Source: DT-68 sp965263245
Lineage (GTDB): Bacteria; Bacillota_I; Bacilli_A; Mycoplasmatales; Metamycoplasmataceae
Assembly (NCBI GenBank): GCA_965263245.1
Contig: CBDHHR010000808.1
Location: 9,530-73,529, forward strand
DNA length: 64,000 bases
Direction of reading: 5' to 3'
Below, one piece after another: positions 25,433 to 36,900 of this stretch. The notes beneath the pieces are model-generated. The model was not told the origin of the DNA, did not search any database, and saw nothing but the letters and a program-made list of their open reading frames with translations. Position numbers and translations under genes: made by a program. Each line of letters begins with the position of its first letter. The stretch's first letter is position 1.

Positions 25433-26989
25433 GAGGTCTGTTGGTAGGTGAGTGTACAGTTGGTAGGTGAGAGTACAGTTGGTAGGTGAGAGTACATTTG
25501 GTAGGTGAGATGACAGTTGGTAGGTGAGAGGACAGTTGGTAGGGGAGAGATCTGTTGGTAGTTGAGTGTACAGTTGGTAGGTGAGAGTACAGTTGGTAGG
25601 TGAGAGTACAATTGGTATGTGAGAGGACAGTTGGTAGGTGAGAGTACAGTTGGTATGTAAGAGGACAGTTGGTAGGTGAGACGACAGTTGGTAGGGGAGA
25701 ATACAGTTGGTAAGTGACAGTACAGTTGGCAGATGAGGGGACAGTTGGTAGGGGAGAGGACAGTTGATAGGGAACAGTACAGTTGGAGGGGAGAGTACAG
25801 TTGGTAGGTGAGAGTACAGTTGGTATAGGAGAGGACAGTTTGTAGGTGAGAGTACAGTTGGTAAGGGAGAGGACAGTTGGTAGGTGATAGTACAGTTGGT
25901 AGGTGAGAGGACAGTTGGTAGGAGAGAGTACAGTTTGTTGGTGAGAGGACAATTGGTAGGTGAGAGGACAATTGGTAGGTGAGAGTACAGTTGGTAGGGG
26001 AGGGTACAGTTGGTAGGTGAGAGTACAATTGGTAGGTGAGAAGGCAGTTGGTAGGGGAGAATACAGATTGTAGGGGAGCGTACATTTGGTAGGGGAGAGT
26101 ACAGTTCGTAGGTAAGAGTACATTTGGTAGGGGAGAGTACAGTTGATAGGTGAGAGTACAGTTGGTAGGGGAGAGAACAGTTCGTAGGTGAGAGTACATT
26201 TGGTAGGGAAGAGTACAGTTGGTAGGTGAGTGTACAGTTGGTAGGTGAGAGTACAGTTGGTAAGTGAGAGGACAGTTGGTAGGTGAGAGGACAGTTGGTA
26301 GGCGAGAGGACACTTGGTAGGGGAGAGTACAGTTGGTAGGTGAGTGTACAGTTGGTAGGTGAGAGTACAGTTGGTAAGTGAGAGTACAGTTGTTAGGTGA
26401 GAGGACAGTTGGTAGGGGATAGTACAGTTGGTAGGGGAGAGTATAGTTGGTAGGGGAGAAGATAGTTGGTAGTTGAGAGGACAGTTCGTAGGGGATAGTA
26501 CAGTTGGTAGGTGAGAGGACAGTTGCTAGATGAGAATACAGTTGGCAGGGGAGAGTACAGTTGGTGTGGGAGAGATCAGTTGGTATGTGAGAGGACAGTT
26601 GGTAGGTGAGAATACAGTTGGTAGGTGAGAGTACTGTTCGTAGGTGAGAGTACATTTGGTAGGGAAGAGTACAGTTGGTAGGTGAGTGTACAGTTGGTAG
26701 GGGAGAGTACAGTTGGTAGGTGAGAGGACAGTTGGTAGGGGAGAGGACAGTTGGTAGGGGAGAGTACAGTTGGTAGGTGAGAGTACAGTTGGTAGGTGAG
26801 TGTACATTTGGTACGGGAGAGGACAGTTGGTAGGGGAGAGGATAGTTGGTAGGTGAGAGGACAGTTGGTAGGTGAGAATACAGTTGATAGGGGAGAGTAC
26901 ATTTCGTAGGTGAGAGTACATTTGGTAGGGAAGAGTACAGTTGGTAGGTGAGAGTACAGTTGGTAGGTGAGAGGACAGTTGGTAGGGGA
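25433..26989 (+). repeat. Sub-block 6 of the reference HOR (1,557 bp), containing the phase marker
   Basis: Opened by gaggtctgttgg instead of gatgtctgttgg. It contains gtagttgagtg near 25559, agatct at 25548, ggcagatgagggg near 25729, aggcgagaggacacttgg near 26301, ttgttaggtg near 26390, and the ctagatgagaatacag and ggtgtgggagagatcag variants at 26526-26580 that occur once per HOR. It is length-invariant except in HOR8. Confidence 0.85.
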
Positions 26990-27864
26990 GATGTCTGTTG
27001 GTAGGTGAGTGTACAGTTGGTAGGTGAGAGTACAGTTGGTAGGTGAGAGTACATTTGGTAGGTGAGATGACAGTTGGTAGGTGAGAGGACAGTTGGTAGG
27101 GGAGAGATCTGTTGGTAGGTGAGTGTACAGTTGGTAGGTGAGAGTACAGTTGGTAGGTGAGAGTACAATTGGTATGTGAGAGGACAGTTGGTAGGTGAGA
27201 GTACAGTTGGTATGTGAGAGGACAGTTGGTAGGTGAGACGACAGTTGGTAGGGGAGAATACATTTGGTAAGTGACAGTACAGTTGGTAGGTGAGAGGACA
27301 GTTGGTAGGGGAGAGGACAGTTGGTAGGGAACAGTACAGTTGGAGGGGAGAGTACAGTTGGTAGGTCAGAGTACAGTTGGTAGGTGAAAGAACAGTTGGT
27401 ATGTGAGAGTACAGTTGGTAGGTGAGATGACAATTGGTAGGTGAGAGTACAATTGGTAGGTGAAAGAACAATTGGTAGGGAAGAGTACAGTTGGTAGGGG
27501 AGAGGGCAGTTGGTAGGGGAGAGGGCAGTTGGTAGGGGAGAGTACAGTTGGTAGGGGAGAGGACAGTTGGTAGGGGAGAGTATAGTTGGTAGGTGAGAGT
27601 ACAGTTGGTAGGGGAGAGTACAGTTGGTAGGGGAGAGGGCAGTTGGTAGGGGAGAGGATAGTTGGTAGGAGTGAGTACAGTTGGTAGGGGAGAGTACAGT
27701 TGGTAGGGGAGAGGACAGTTGGTAGGGGAGAGTACAGTTGGTAGGTGAGTGTACAGTTGGTATGGGAGAGAAAAGTTGGTAGGTGAGAGGACAGTTGGTA
27801 GGGGAGAGTACAGTTGGTAGGTGAGAGGACAGTTGGTATGTGAGAGGACAGTTGGTAGGTGAGA

Positions 27865-28095
27865 GTACAGTTGGTAGGTGAGAGGACAGTTGGTATGTGA
27901 GAGGACAGTTGGTAGTGGAGAGTACAGTTGGTAGGTGAGAGGACACTTGGTAGGTGAGAGTACAGTTGGTAGAGTACATTTGGTAGGGGAGAGTACAGTT
28001 TGAAGGTCAGAGGACAGTTGTAGAAGAGACGACAGTTGATAGGTGAGAGTACAGTTGGTAGGTGAGAGTACAGTTCGTAGGTGAGAGTACAGTAC
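27865..28095 (+). repeat. Irregular patch in HOR4, sub-block 1
   Basis: Several marker variants present in HOR3 are replaced by canonical units. There are also breaks at ggtagagtacatttgg near 27968, acagttgtagaagag near 28014 and gagagtacagtacag near 28085. The sub-block is 39 bp short. Confidence 0.65.
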
Positions 28096-29484
28096 AGTTG
28101 GTAGGTGAGTGTACAGTTGGTAGGGGAGAGTACAGTTGGTAGGTGACAGGACAGTTGGTAGGGGAGAGGACAGTTGGTAGGGGAGAGTACAGTTGGTAGG
28201 TGAGAGTACAGTTGGTAGGTGAGTGTACAGTTGGTACGGGAGAGGACAGTTGGTAGGGGAGAGGATAGTTGGTAGGTGAGAGGACAGTTGGTAGGTGAGA
28301 ATACAGTTGATAGGGGAGAGTACATTTCGTAGGTGAGAGTACATTTGGTAGGGAAGAGTACAGTTGGTAGGTGAGAGTACAGTTGGTAGGTGAGAGGAGA
28401 GTTGGTAGGGGAGAGGACAGTTGGTAGGGGAGATGTCTGTTGGTAGGTGAGTGTACAGTTGGTAGGTGAGAGTACAGTTGGTAGGTGAGAGTACATTTGG
28501 TAGGTGAGATGACAGTTGGTAGGTGAGAGGACAGTTGGTAGGGGAGAGATCTTTTGGTAGGTGAGTGTACAGTTGGTAGGTGAGAGTACAGTTGGTAGGT
28601 GAGAGTACAATTGGTATGTGAGAGGACAGTTGGTAGGTGAGAGTACAGTTGGTATGTGAGAGGACAGTTGGTAGGTGAGACGACAGTTGGTAGGGGAGAA
28701 TACAGTTGGTAAGTGACAGTACAGTTGGTAGGTGAGAGGACAGTTGGTAGGGGAGAGGACAGTTGATAGGGAACAGTACAGTTGGAGGGGAGAGTACAGT
28801 TGGTAGGTGAGAGTACAGTTGGTATGGGAGAGGACAGTTGGTTGGTTGATAATACAGTTGGTAGGGGAGAGTACAGTTGGTAGGTGAGAGGACAGTTGGT
28901 AGGTGAGAGTACAGTTTGTTGGTGAGAGGACAATTGGTAGGTGAGAGGACAATTGGTAGGTGAAGGTACAGTTGGTAGGGGAGGGTACAGTTGGTAGGTG
29001 ACAGTACAGTTGGTAGGTGAGAAGACAGTTGGTAGGTGAGAATACAGATGGTAGGGGAGCGTACATTTGGTAGGGGAGAGTACTGTTCGTAGGTAAGAGT
29101 ACATTTGGTAGGGGAGAGTACAGTTGATAGGTGAGAGTACAGTTGGTAGGTGAGAGTACTGTTCGTAGGTGAGAGTACATTTGGTAGGGAAGAGTACAGT
29201 TGGTAGGTGAGTGTACAGTTGGTAGGGGAGAGTACAGTTGGTAGGTGAGAGGACAGTTGGTAGGGGAGAGGACAGTTGGTAGGGGAGAGTACAGTTGGTA
29301 GGTGAGAGTACAGTTGGTAGGTGAGTGTACATTTGGTACGGGAGAGGACAGTTGGTAGGGGAGAGGATAGTTGGTAGGTGAGAGGACAGTTGGTAGGTGA
29401 GAATACAGTTGATAGGGGAGAGTACATTTCGTAGGTGAGAGTACATTTGGTAGGGAAGAGTACAGTTGGTAGGTGAGAGTACAG

Positions 29485-30215
29485 TTTGGTAGGTAGGGGA
29501 GAGGACAGTTGGTAGGGGAGATGTCTGTTGGTAGGTGAGTGTACAGTTGGTAGGTGAGAGTACAGTTGGTAGGTGAGAGTACATTTGGTAGGTGAGATGA
29601 CAGTTGGTAGGTGAGAGGACAGTTGGTAGGGGAGAGATCTGTTGGTAGGTGAGTGTACAGTTGGTAGGTGAGAGTACAGTTGGTAGGTGAGAGTACAATT
29701 GGTATGTGAGAGGACAGTTGGTAGGTGAGAGTACAGTTGGTATGTGAGAGGACAGTTGGTAGGTGAGACGACAGTTGGTAGGGGAGAATACAGTTGGTAA
29801 GTGACAGTACAGTTGGTAGGTGAGAGGACAGTTGGTAGGGGAGAGGACAGTTGATAGGGAACAGTACAGTTGAGTACAGTTGGTAGGTGAGAGTACAGTT
29901 GGTGGTGAGAGGACAGTTGGTATGGTTGAGAATACAGTTGGTAGGGAGAGATTGGTACAGTTGGTAGGTGGAGAGGACAGTTGGTAGGGGAGAGTACAGT
30001 TTAGGGGAGAGTACATTTCGTAGGTGAGAGTACAGTTGGTAGGGGAGAGTACAGTTGGTAGGTGAGAGTACAGTTGGTAGGTGAGAGTACAGTTGGTAGG
30101 GGAGAGGACAGTTGGTAGGGGAGAGGATGTTGGTAGGAGTGAGTACAGTTGGTAGGGGAGAGTACAGTTGGTAGGTGAGAGGACAGTTGGTAGGGGAGAG
30201 AGTGAGAGAGTACAG
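29485..30215 (+). repeat. Irregular indel patch in HOR4, sub-blocks 2-3
   Basis: Breaks include cagtttggtaggtagggg near 29484, acagttgagtacag near 29867, ttggtggtgagagg near 29900, gagagattggtacag near 29947, cagtttaggggag near 29998 and gagagagtgagagag near 30194. Units between the breaks remain recognisable. Sub-block 3 is 90 bp short. Confidence 0.7.
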
Positions 30216-33200
30216 TTGGTAGGGGAGAGGACAGTTGGTATGTGAGAGGACAGTTGGTAGTGGAGAGTACAGTTGGTAGGGGAGAGGATACTTGGTAGGT
30301 GAGAGGACAGTTGGTAGGGGAGAATACAGTTGGTAGGGGAGAGTACATTTGGTAGGGGAGAGTACAGTTTGAAGGTCAGAGGACAGTTAGTAGAAGAGAC
30401 GACAGTTGATAGGTGAGAGTACAGTTGGTAGGTGAGAGTACAGTTCGTAGGTGAGAGTACATTTGGTAGGGAAGAGTACAGTTGGTAGGTGAGTGTACAG
30501 TTGGGAGGGGAGAGTACAGTTGGTAGGTGACAGGACAGTTGGTAGGGGAGAGGACAGTTGGTAGGGGAGAGTACAGTTGGTAGGTGAGAGTACAGTTGGT
30601 AGGTGAGTGTACAGTTGGTACGGGAGAGGACATTTGGTAGGGGAGAGGATAGTTGGTAGGTGAGAGGACAGTTGGTAGGTGAGAATACAGTTGATAGGGG
30701 AGAGTACATTTCGTAGGTGAGAGTACATTTGGTAGGGAAGAGTACAGTTGGTAGGTGAGAGTACAGTTGGTAGGTGAGAGGAGAGTTGGTAGGCGAGAGG
30801 ACAGTTGGTAGGGGAGATGTCTGTTGGTAGGTGAGTGTACAGTTGGTAGGTGAGAGTACAGTTGGTAGGTGAGAGTACATTTGGTACGTGAGATGACAGT
30901 TGGTAGGTGAGAGGACAGTTGGTAGGGGAGAGATCTTTTGGTAGGTGAGTGTACAGTTGGTAGGTGAGAGTACAGTTGGTAGGTGAGAGTACAATTGGTA
31001 TGTGAGAGGACAGTTGGTAGGTGAGAGTACAGTTGGTATGTGAGAGGACAGTTGGTAGGTGAGACGACAGTTGGTAGGGGAGAATACAGTTGGTAAGTGA
31101 CAGTACAGTTGGTAGGTGAGAGGACAGTTGGTAGGGGAGAGGACAGTTGATAGGGAACAGTACAGTTGGAGGGGAGAGTACAGTTGGTAGGTGAGAGTAC
31201 AGTTGGTATGGGAGAGGACAGTTGGTTGGTTGATAATACAGTTGGTAGGGGAGAGTACAGTTGGTAGGTGAGAGGACAGTTGGTAGGTGAGAGTACAGTT
31301 TGTTGGTGAGAGGACAATTGGTAGGTGAGAGGACAATTGGTAGGTGAAGGTACAGTTGGTAGGGGAGGGTACAGTTGGTAGGTGACAGTACAGTTGGTAG
31401 GTGAGAAGACAGTTGGTAGGTGAGAATACAGATGGTAGGGGAGCGTACATTTGGTAGGGGAGAGTACTGTTCGTAGGTAAGAGTACATTTGGTAGGGGAG
31501 AGTACAGTTGATAGGTGAGAGTACAGTTGGTAGGTGAGAGTACTGTTCGTAGGTGAGAGTACATTTGGTAGGGAAGAGTACAGTTGGTAGGTGAGTGTAC
31601 AGTTGGTAGGGGAGAGTACAGTTGGTAGGTGAGAGGACAGTTGGTAGGGGAGAGGACAGTTGGTAGGGGAGAGTACAGTTGGTAGGTGAGAGTACAGTTG
31701 GTAGGTGAGTGTACATTTGGTACGGGAGAGGACAGTTGGTAGGGGAGAGGATAGTTGGTAGGTGAGAGGACAGTTGGTAGGGGAGAATACAGTTGATAGG
31801 GGAGAGTACATTTCGTAGGTGAGAGTACATTTGGTAGGGAAGAGTACAGTTGGTAGGTGAGAGTACAGTTGGTAGGTGAGAGGAGAGTTGGTGGGGGAGA
31901 GGACAGTTGGTAGGGGAGATGTCTGTTGGTAGGTGAGTGTACAGTTGGTAGATGAGAGTACAGTTGGTAGGTGAGAGTACATTTGGTAGGTGAGATGACA
32001 GTTGGTAGTGAGAGGACAGTTGGTAGGGGAGAGATCTGTTGGTAGGTGAGTGTACAGTTGGTAGGTGAGAGTACAGTTGGTATGTGAGAGGACAGTTGGT
32101 AGGTGAGAGTACAGTTGGTATGTGAGAGGACAGTTGGTAGGTGAGACGACAGTTGGTAGGAGAGAATACAGTTGGTAAGTGACAGTACAGTTGGTAGGTG
32201 AGAGGACAGTTGGTAGGGGAGAGGACAGTTGATAGGGAACAGTACAGTTGGAGGGGAGAGTACAGTTGGTAGGTGAGAGTACAGTTGGTATGGGAGAGGA
32301 TAGTTGGTTGGTTGATAATACAGTTGGTAGGGGAGAGTACAGTTGGTAGGTGAGAATACAATTGGTAGGGGAGAATACAGTTGGTAGGTGAGAATACAGT
32401 TGTATGTGAGAGGACAGTTGGTAGGTGAGACGACAGTTGGTAGGGGAGAGGACAGTTGATAGGGAACAGTACAGTTGGAGGGGAGAGTACAGTTGGTAGG
32501 TGAGAGTACAGTTGGTATGGGAGAGGACAGTTGGTAGGTGAGAGTACAGTTGGTAAGGGAGAGGACAGTTGGTAGGGGAGAGTACAGTTGGTAGGTGAGA
32601 GTACAGTTGGTAGGTGAGTGTACAGTTGGTACGGGAGAGGAAAGTTGGTAGGGGAGAGGATAGTTGGTAGGTGAGAGGACAGTTGGTAGGGGAGAATACA
32701 GTTGATAGGGGAGAGTACATTTCGTAGGTGAGAGTACATTTGGTAGGGAAGAGTACAGTTGGTAGGTGAGAGTACAGTTGGTAGGTGAGAGGAGAGTTGG
32801 TAGGGGAGAGGACAGTTGGTAGGGGAGAGGTCTGTTGGTAGGTGAGTGTACAGTTGGTAGGTGAGGGTACAGTTGGTAGGTGAGAGTACATTTGGTAGGT
32901 GAGATGACAGTTGGTAGGTGAGAGGACAGTTGGTAGGGGAGAGATCTGTTGGTAGTTGAGTGTACAGTTGGTAGGTGAGAGTACAGTTGGTAGGTGAGAG
33001 TACAATTGGTATGTGAGAGGACAGTTGGTAGGTGAGAGTACAGTTGGTATGTAAGAGGACAGTTGGTAGGTGAGACGACAGTTGGTAGGGGAGAATACAG
33101 TTGGTAAGTGACAGTACAGTTGGCAGATGAGGGGACAGTTGGTAGGGGAGAGGACAGTTGATAGGGAACAGTACAGTTGGAGGGGAGAGTACAGTTGGTA

Positions 33201-33919
33201 GGTGAGAGTACAGTTGGTATAGGAGAGGACAGTTTGTAGGTGAGAGTACAGTTGGTAAGGGAGAGGACAGTTGGTAGGTGATAGTACAGTTGGTAGGTGA
33301 GAGGACAGTTGGTAGGAGAGAGTACAGTTTGTTGGTGAGAGGACAATTGGTAGGTGAGAGGACAATTGGTAGGTGAGAGTACAGTTGGTAGGGGAGGGTA
33401 CAGTTGGTAGGTGAGAGTACAATTGGTAGGTGAGAAGGCAGTTGGTAGGGGAGAATACAGATTGTAGGGGAGCGTACATTTGGTAGGGGAGAGTACAGTT
33501 CGTAGGTAAGAGTACATTTGGTAGGGGAGAGTACAGTTGATAGGTGAGAGTACAGTTGGTAGGGGAGAGAACAGTTCGTAGGTGAGAGTACATTTGGTAG
33601 GGAAGAGTACAGTTGGTAGGTGAGTGTACAGTTGGTAGGTGAGAGTACAGTTGGTAAGTGAGAGGACAGTTGGTAGGTGAGAGGACAGTTGGTAGGCGAG
33701 AGGACACTTGGTAGGGGAGAGTACAGTTGGTAGGTGAGTGTACAGTTGGTAGGTGAGAGTACAGTTGGTAAGTGAGAGTACAGTTGTTAGGTGAGAGGAC
33801 AGTTGGTAGGGGATAGTACAGTTGGTAGGGGAGAGTATAGTTGGTAGGGGAGAAGATAGTTGGTAGTTGAGAGGACAGTTCGTAGGGGATAGTACAGTTG
33901 GTAGGTGAGAGGACAGTTG

Positions 33920-36900
33920 CTAGATGAGAATACAGTTGGCAGGGGAGAGTACAGTTGGTGTGGGAGAGATCAGTTGGTATGTGAGAGGACAGTTGGTAGG
34001 TGAGAATACAGTTGGTAGGTGAGAGTACTGTTCGTAGGTGAGAGTACATTTGGTAGGGAAGAGTACAGTTGGTAGGTGAGTGTACAGTTGGTAGGGGAGA
34101 GTACAGTTGGTAGGTGAGAGGACAGTTGGTAGGGGAGAGGACAGTTGGTAGGGGAGAGTACAGTTGGTAGGTGAGAGTACAGTTGGTAGGTGAGTGTACA
34201 TTTGGTACGGGAGAGGACAGTTGGTAGGGGAGAGGATAGTTGGTAGGTGAGAGGACAGTTGGTAGGTGAGAATACAGTTGATAGGGGAGAGTACATTTCG
34301 TAGGTGAGAGTACATTTGGTAGGGAAGAGTACAGTTGGTAGGTGAGAGTACAGTTGGTAGGTGAGAGGACAGTTGGTAGGGGAGATGTCTGTTGGTAGGT
34401 GAGTGTACAGTTGGTAGGTGAGAGTACAGTTGGTAGGTGAGAGTACATTTGGTAGGTGAGATGACAGTTGGTAGGTGAGAGGACAGTTGGTAGGGGAGAG
34501 ATCTGTTGGTAGGTGAGTGTACAGTTGGTAGGTGAGAGTACAGTTGGTAGGTGAGAGTACAATTGGTATGTGAGAGGACAGTTGGTAGGTGAGAGTACAG
34601 TTGGTATGTGAGAGGACAGTTGGTAGGTGAGACGACAGTTGGTAGGGGAGAATACATTTGGTAAGTGACAGTACAGTTGGTAGGTGAGAGGACAGTTGGT
34701 AGGGGAGAGGACAGTTGATAGGGAACAGTACAGTTGGAGGGGAGAGTACAGTTGGTAGGTCAGAGTACAGTTGGTAGGTGAAAGAACAGTTGGTATGTGA
34801 GAGTACAGTTGGTAGGTGAGATGACAATTGGTAGGTGAGAGGACAATTGGTAGGTGAAAGAACAATTGGTAGGGAAGAGTACAGTTGGTAGGGGAGAGGG
34901 CAGTTGGTAGGGGAGAGGGCAGTTGGTAGGGGAGAGTACAGTTGGTAGGGGAGAGGACAGTTGGTAGGGGAGAGTATAGTTGGTAGGTGAGAGTACAGTT
35001 GGTAGGGGAGAGTACAGTTGGTAGGGGAGAGGGCAGTTGGTAGGGGAGAGGATAGTTGGTAGGAGTGAGTACAGTTGGTAGGGGAGAGTACAGTTGGTAG
35101 GGGAGAGGACAGTTGGTAGGGGAGAGTACAGTTGGTAGGTGAGTGTACAGTTGGTATGGGAGAGAAAAGTTGGTAGGTGAGAGGACAGTTGGTAGGGGAG
35201 AGTACAGTTGGTAGGTGAGAGGACAGTTGGTATGTGAGAGGACAGTTGGTAGGGGAGAGTACAGTTGATAGGGGAGAGGACAGTTGGTATGTGAGAGGAC
35301 AGTTGGTAGTGGAGAGTACAGTTGATAGGATACTTGGTAGGTGAGAGGACAGTTGGTAGGGGAGAATACAGTTTGTAGAGTACATTTGGTAGGGGAGAGT
35401 ACAGTTGTTAGTAGTTGATAGGTGAGAGTACAGTTGGTAGGTGAGAGTACAGTTCGTAGGTGAGAGTACATTTGGTAGGGAAGAGTACAGTTGGTAGGTG
35501 AGTGTACAGTTGGTAGGGGAGAGTACAGTTGGTAGGTGAGAGGACAGTTGGTAGGGGAGAGGACAGTTGGTAGGGGAGAGTACAGTTGGTAGGTGAGAGT
35601 ACAGTTGGTAGGTGAGTGTACAGTTGGTACGGGAGAGGACATTTGGTAGGGGAGAGGATAGTTGGTAGGTGAGAGGACAGTTGGTAGGTGAGAATACAGT
35701 TGATAGGGGAGAGTACATTTCGTAGGTGAGAGTACATTTGGTAGGGAAGAGTACAGTTGGTAGGTGAGAGTACAGTTGGTAGGTGAGAGGAGAGTTGGTA
35801 GGGGAGAGGACAGTTGGTAGGGGAGATGTCTGTTGGTAGGTGAGTGTACAGTTGGTAGGTGAGAGTACAGTTGGTAGGTGAGAGTACATTTGGTAGGTGA
35901 GATGACAGTTGGTAGGTGAGAGGACAGTTGGTAGGGGAGAGATCTTTTGGTAGGTGAGTGTACAGTTGGTAGGTGAGAGTACAGTTGGTAGGTGAGAGTA
36001 CAATTGGTATGTGAGAGGACAGTTGGTAGGTGAGAGTACAGTTGGTATGTGAGAGGACAGTTGGTAGGTGAGACGACAGTTGGTAGGGGAGAATACAGTT
36101 GGTAAGTGACAGTACAGTTGGTAGGTGAGAGGACAGTTGGTAGGGGAGAGGAAAGTTGATAGGGAACAGTACAGTTGGAGGGGAGAGTACAGTTGGTAGG
36201 TGAGAGTACAGTTGGTATGGGAGAGGACAGTTGGTTGGTTGATAATACAGTTGGTAGGGGAGAGTACAGTTGGTAGGTGAGAGGACAGTTGGTAGGTGAG
36301 AGTACAGTTTGTTGGTGAGAGGACAATTGGTAGGTGAGAGGACAATTGGTAGGTGAAGGTACAGTTGGTAGGGGAGGGTACAGTTGGTAGGTGACAGTAC
36401 AGTTGGTAGGTGAGAAGACAGTTGGTAGGTGAGAATACAGATGGTAGGGGAGCGTACATTTGGTAGGGGAGAGTACTGTTCGTAGGTAAGAGTACATTTG
36501 GTAGGGGAGAGTACAGTTGATAGGTGAGAGTACAGTTGGTAGGTGAGAGTACTGTTCGTAGGTGAGAGTACATTTGGTAGGGAAGAGTACAGTTGGTAGG
36601 TGAGTGTACAGTTGGTAGGGGAGAGTACAGTTGGTAGGTGAGAGGACAGTTGGTAGGGGAGAGGACAGTTGGTAGGGGAGAGTACAGTTGGTAGGTGAGA
36701 GTACAGTTGGTAGGTGAGTGTACATTTGGTACGGGAGAGGACAGTTGGTAGGGGAGAGGATAGTTGGTAGGTGAGAGGACAGTTGGTAGGTGAGAATACA
36801 GTTGATAGGGGAGAGTACATTTCGTAGGTGAGAGTACATTTGGTAGGGAAGAGTACAGTTGGTAGGTGAGAGTACAGTTGGTAGGTGAGAGGACAGTTGG

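Larger units (their letters stand above)
19008..26525 (+). repeat. HOR3, full-length reference higher-order repeat copy, 7,518 bp
   Basis: This is the longest copy and the only complete one without an irregular patch, so I use it as the reference. Sub-block openings are at 19472, 20953, 22036, 23422, 24524 and 25433, with the next copy's sub-block 1 opening at 26990. Lengths are 1481, 1083, 1386, 1102, 909 and 1557 bp, which are close to 78, 57, 73, 58, 48 and 82 units of 19 bp. The total is 6 bp short of 396 x 19, which fits a few fixed 18-bp or 17-bp units. Confidence 0.93.
26526..33919 (+). repeat. HOR4, higher-order repeat copy, 7,394 bp
   Basis: Sub-block openings are at 26990, 28432, 29520, 30816 and 31918. 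Against HOR3, sub-block 1 is 39 bp shorter, sub-block 2 is 5 bp longer and sub-block 3 is 90 bp shorter, summing to the 124-bp deficit. Sub-block 4 (1102 bp) and sub-blocks 5-6 (2466 bp) match exactly. In the unit near 27320 the usual ttgatagggaacag reads ttggtagggaacag. Confidence 0.9.
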
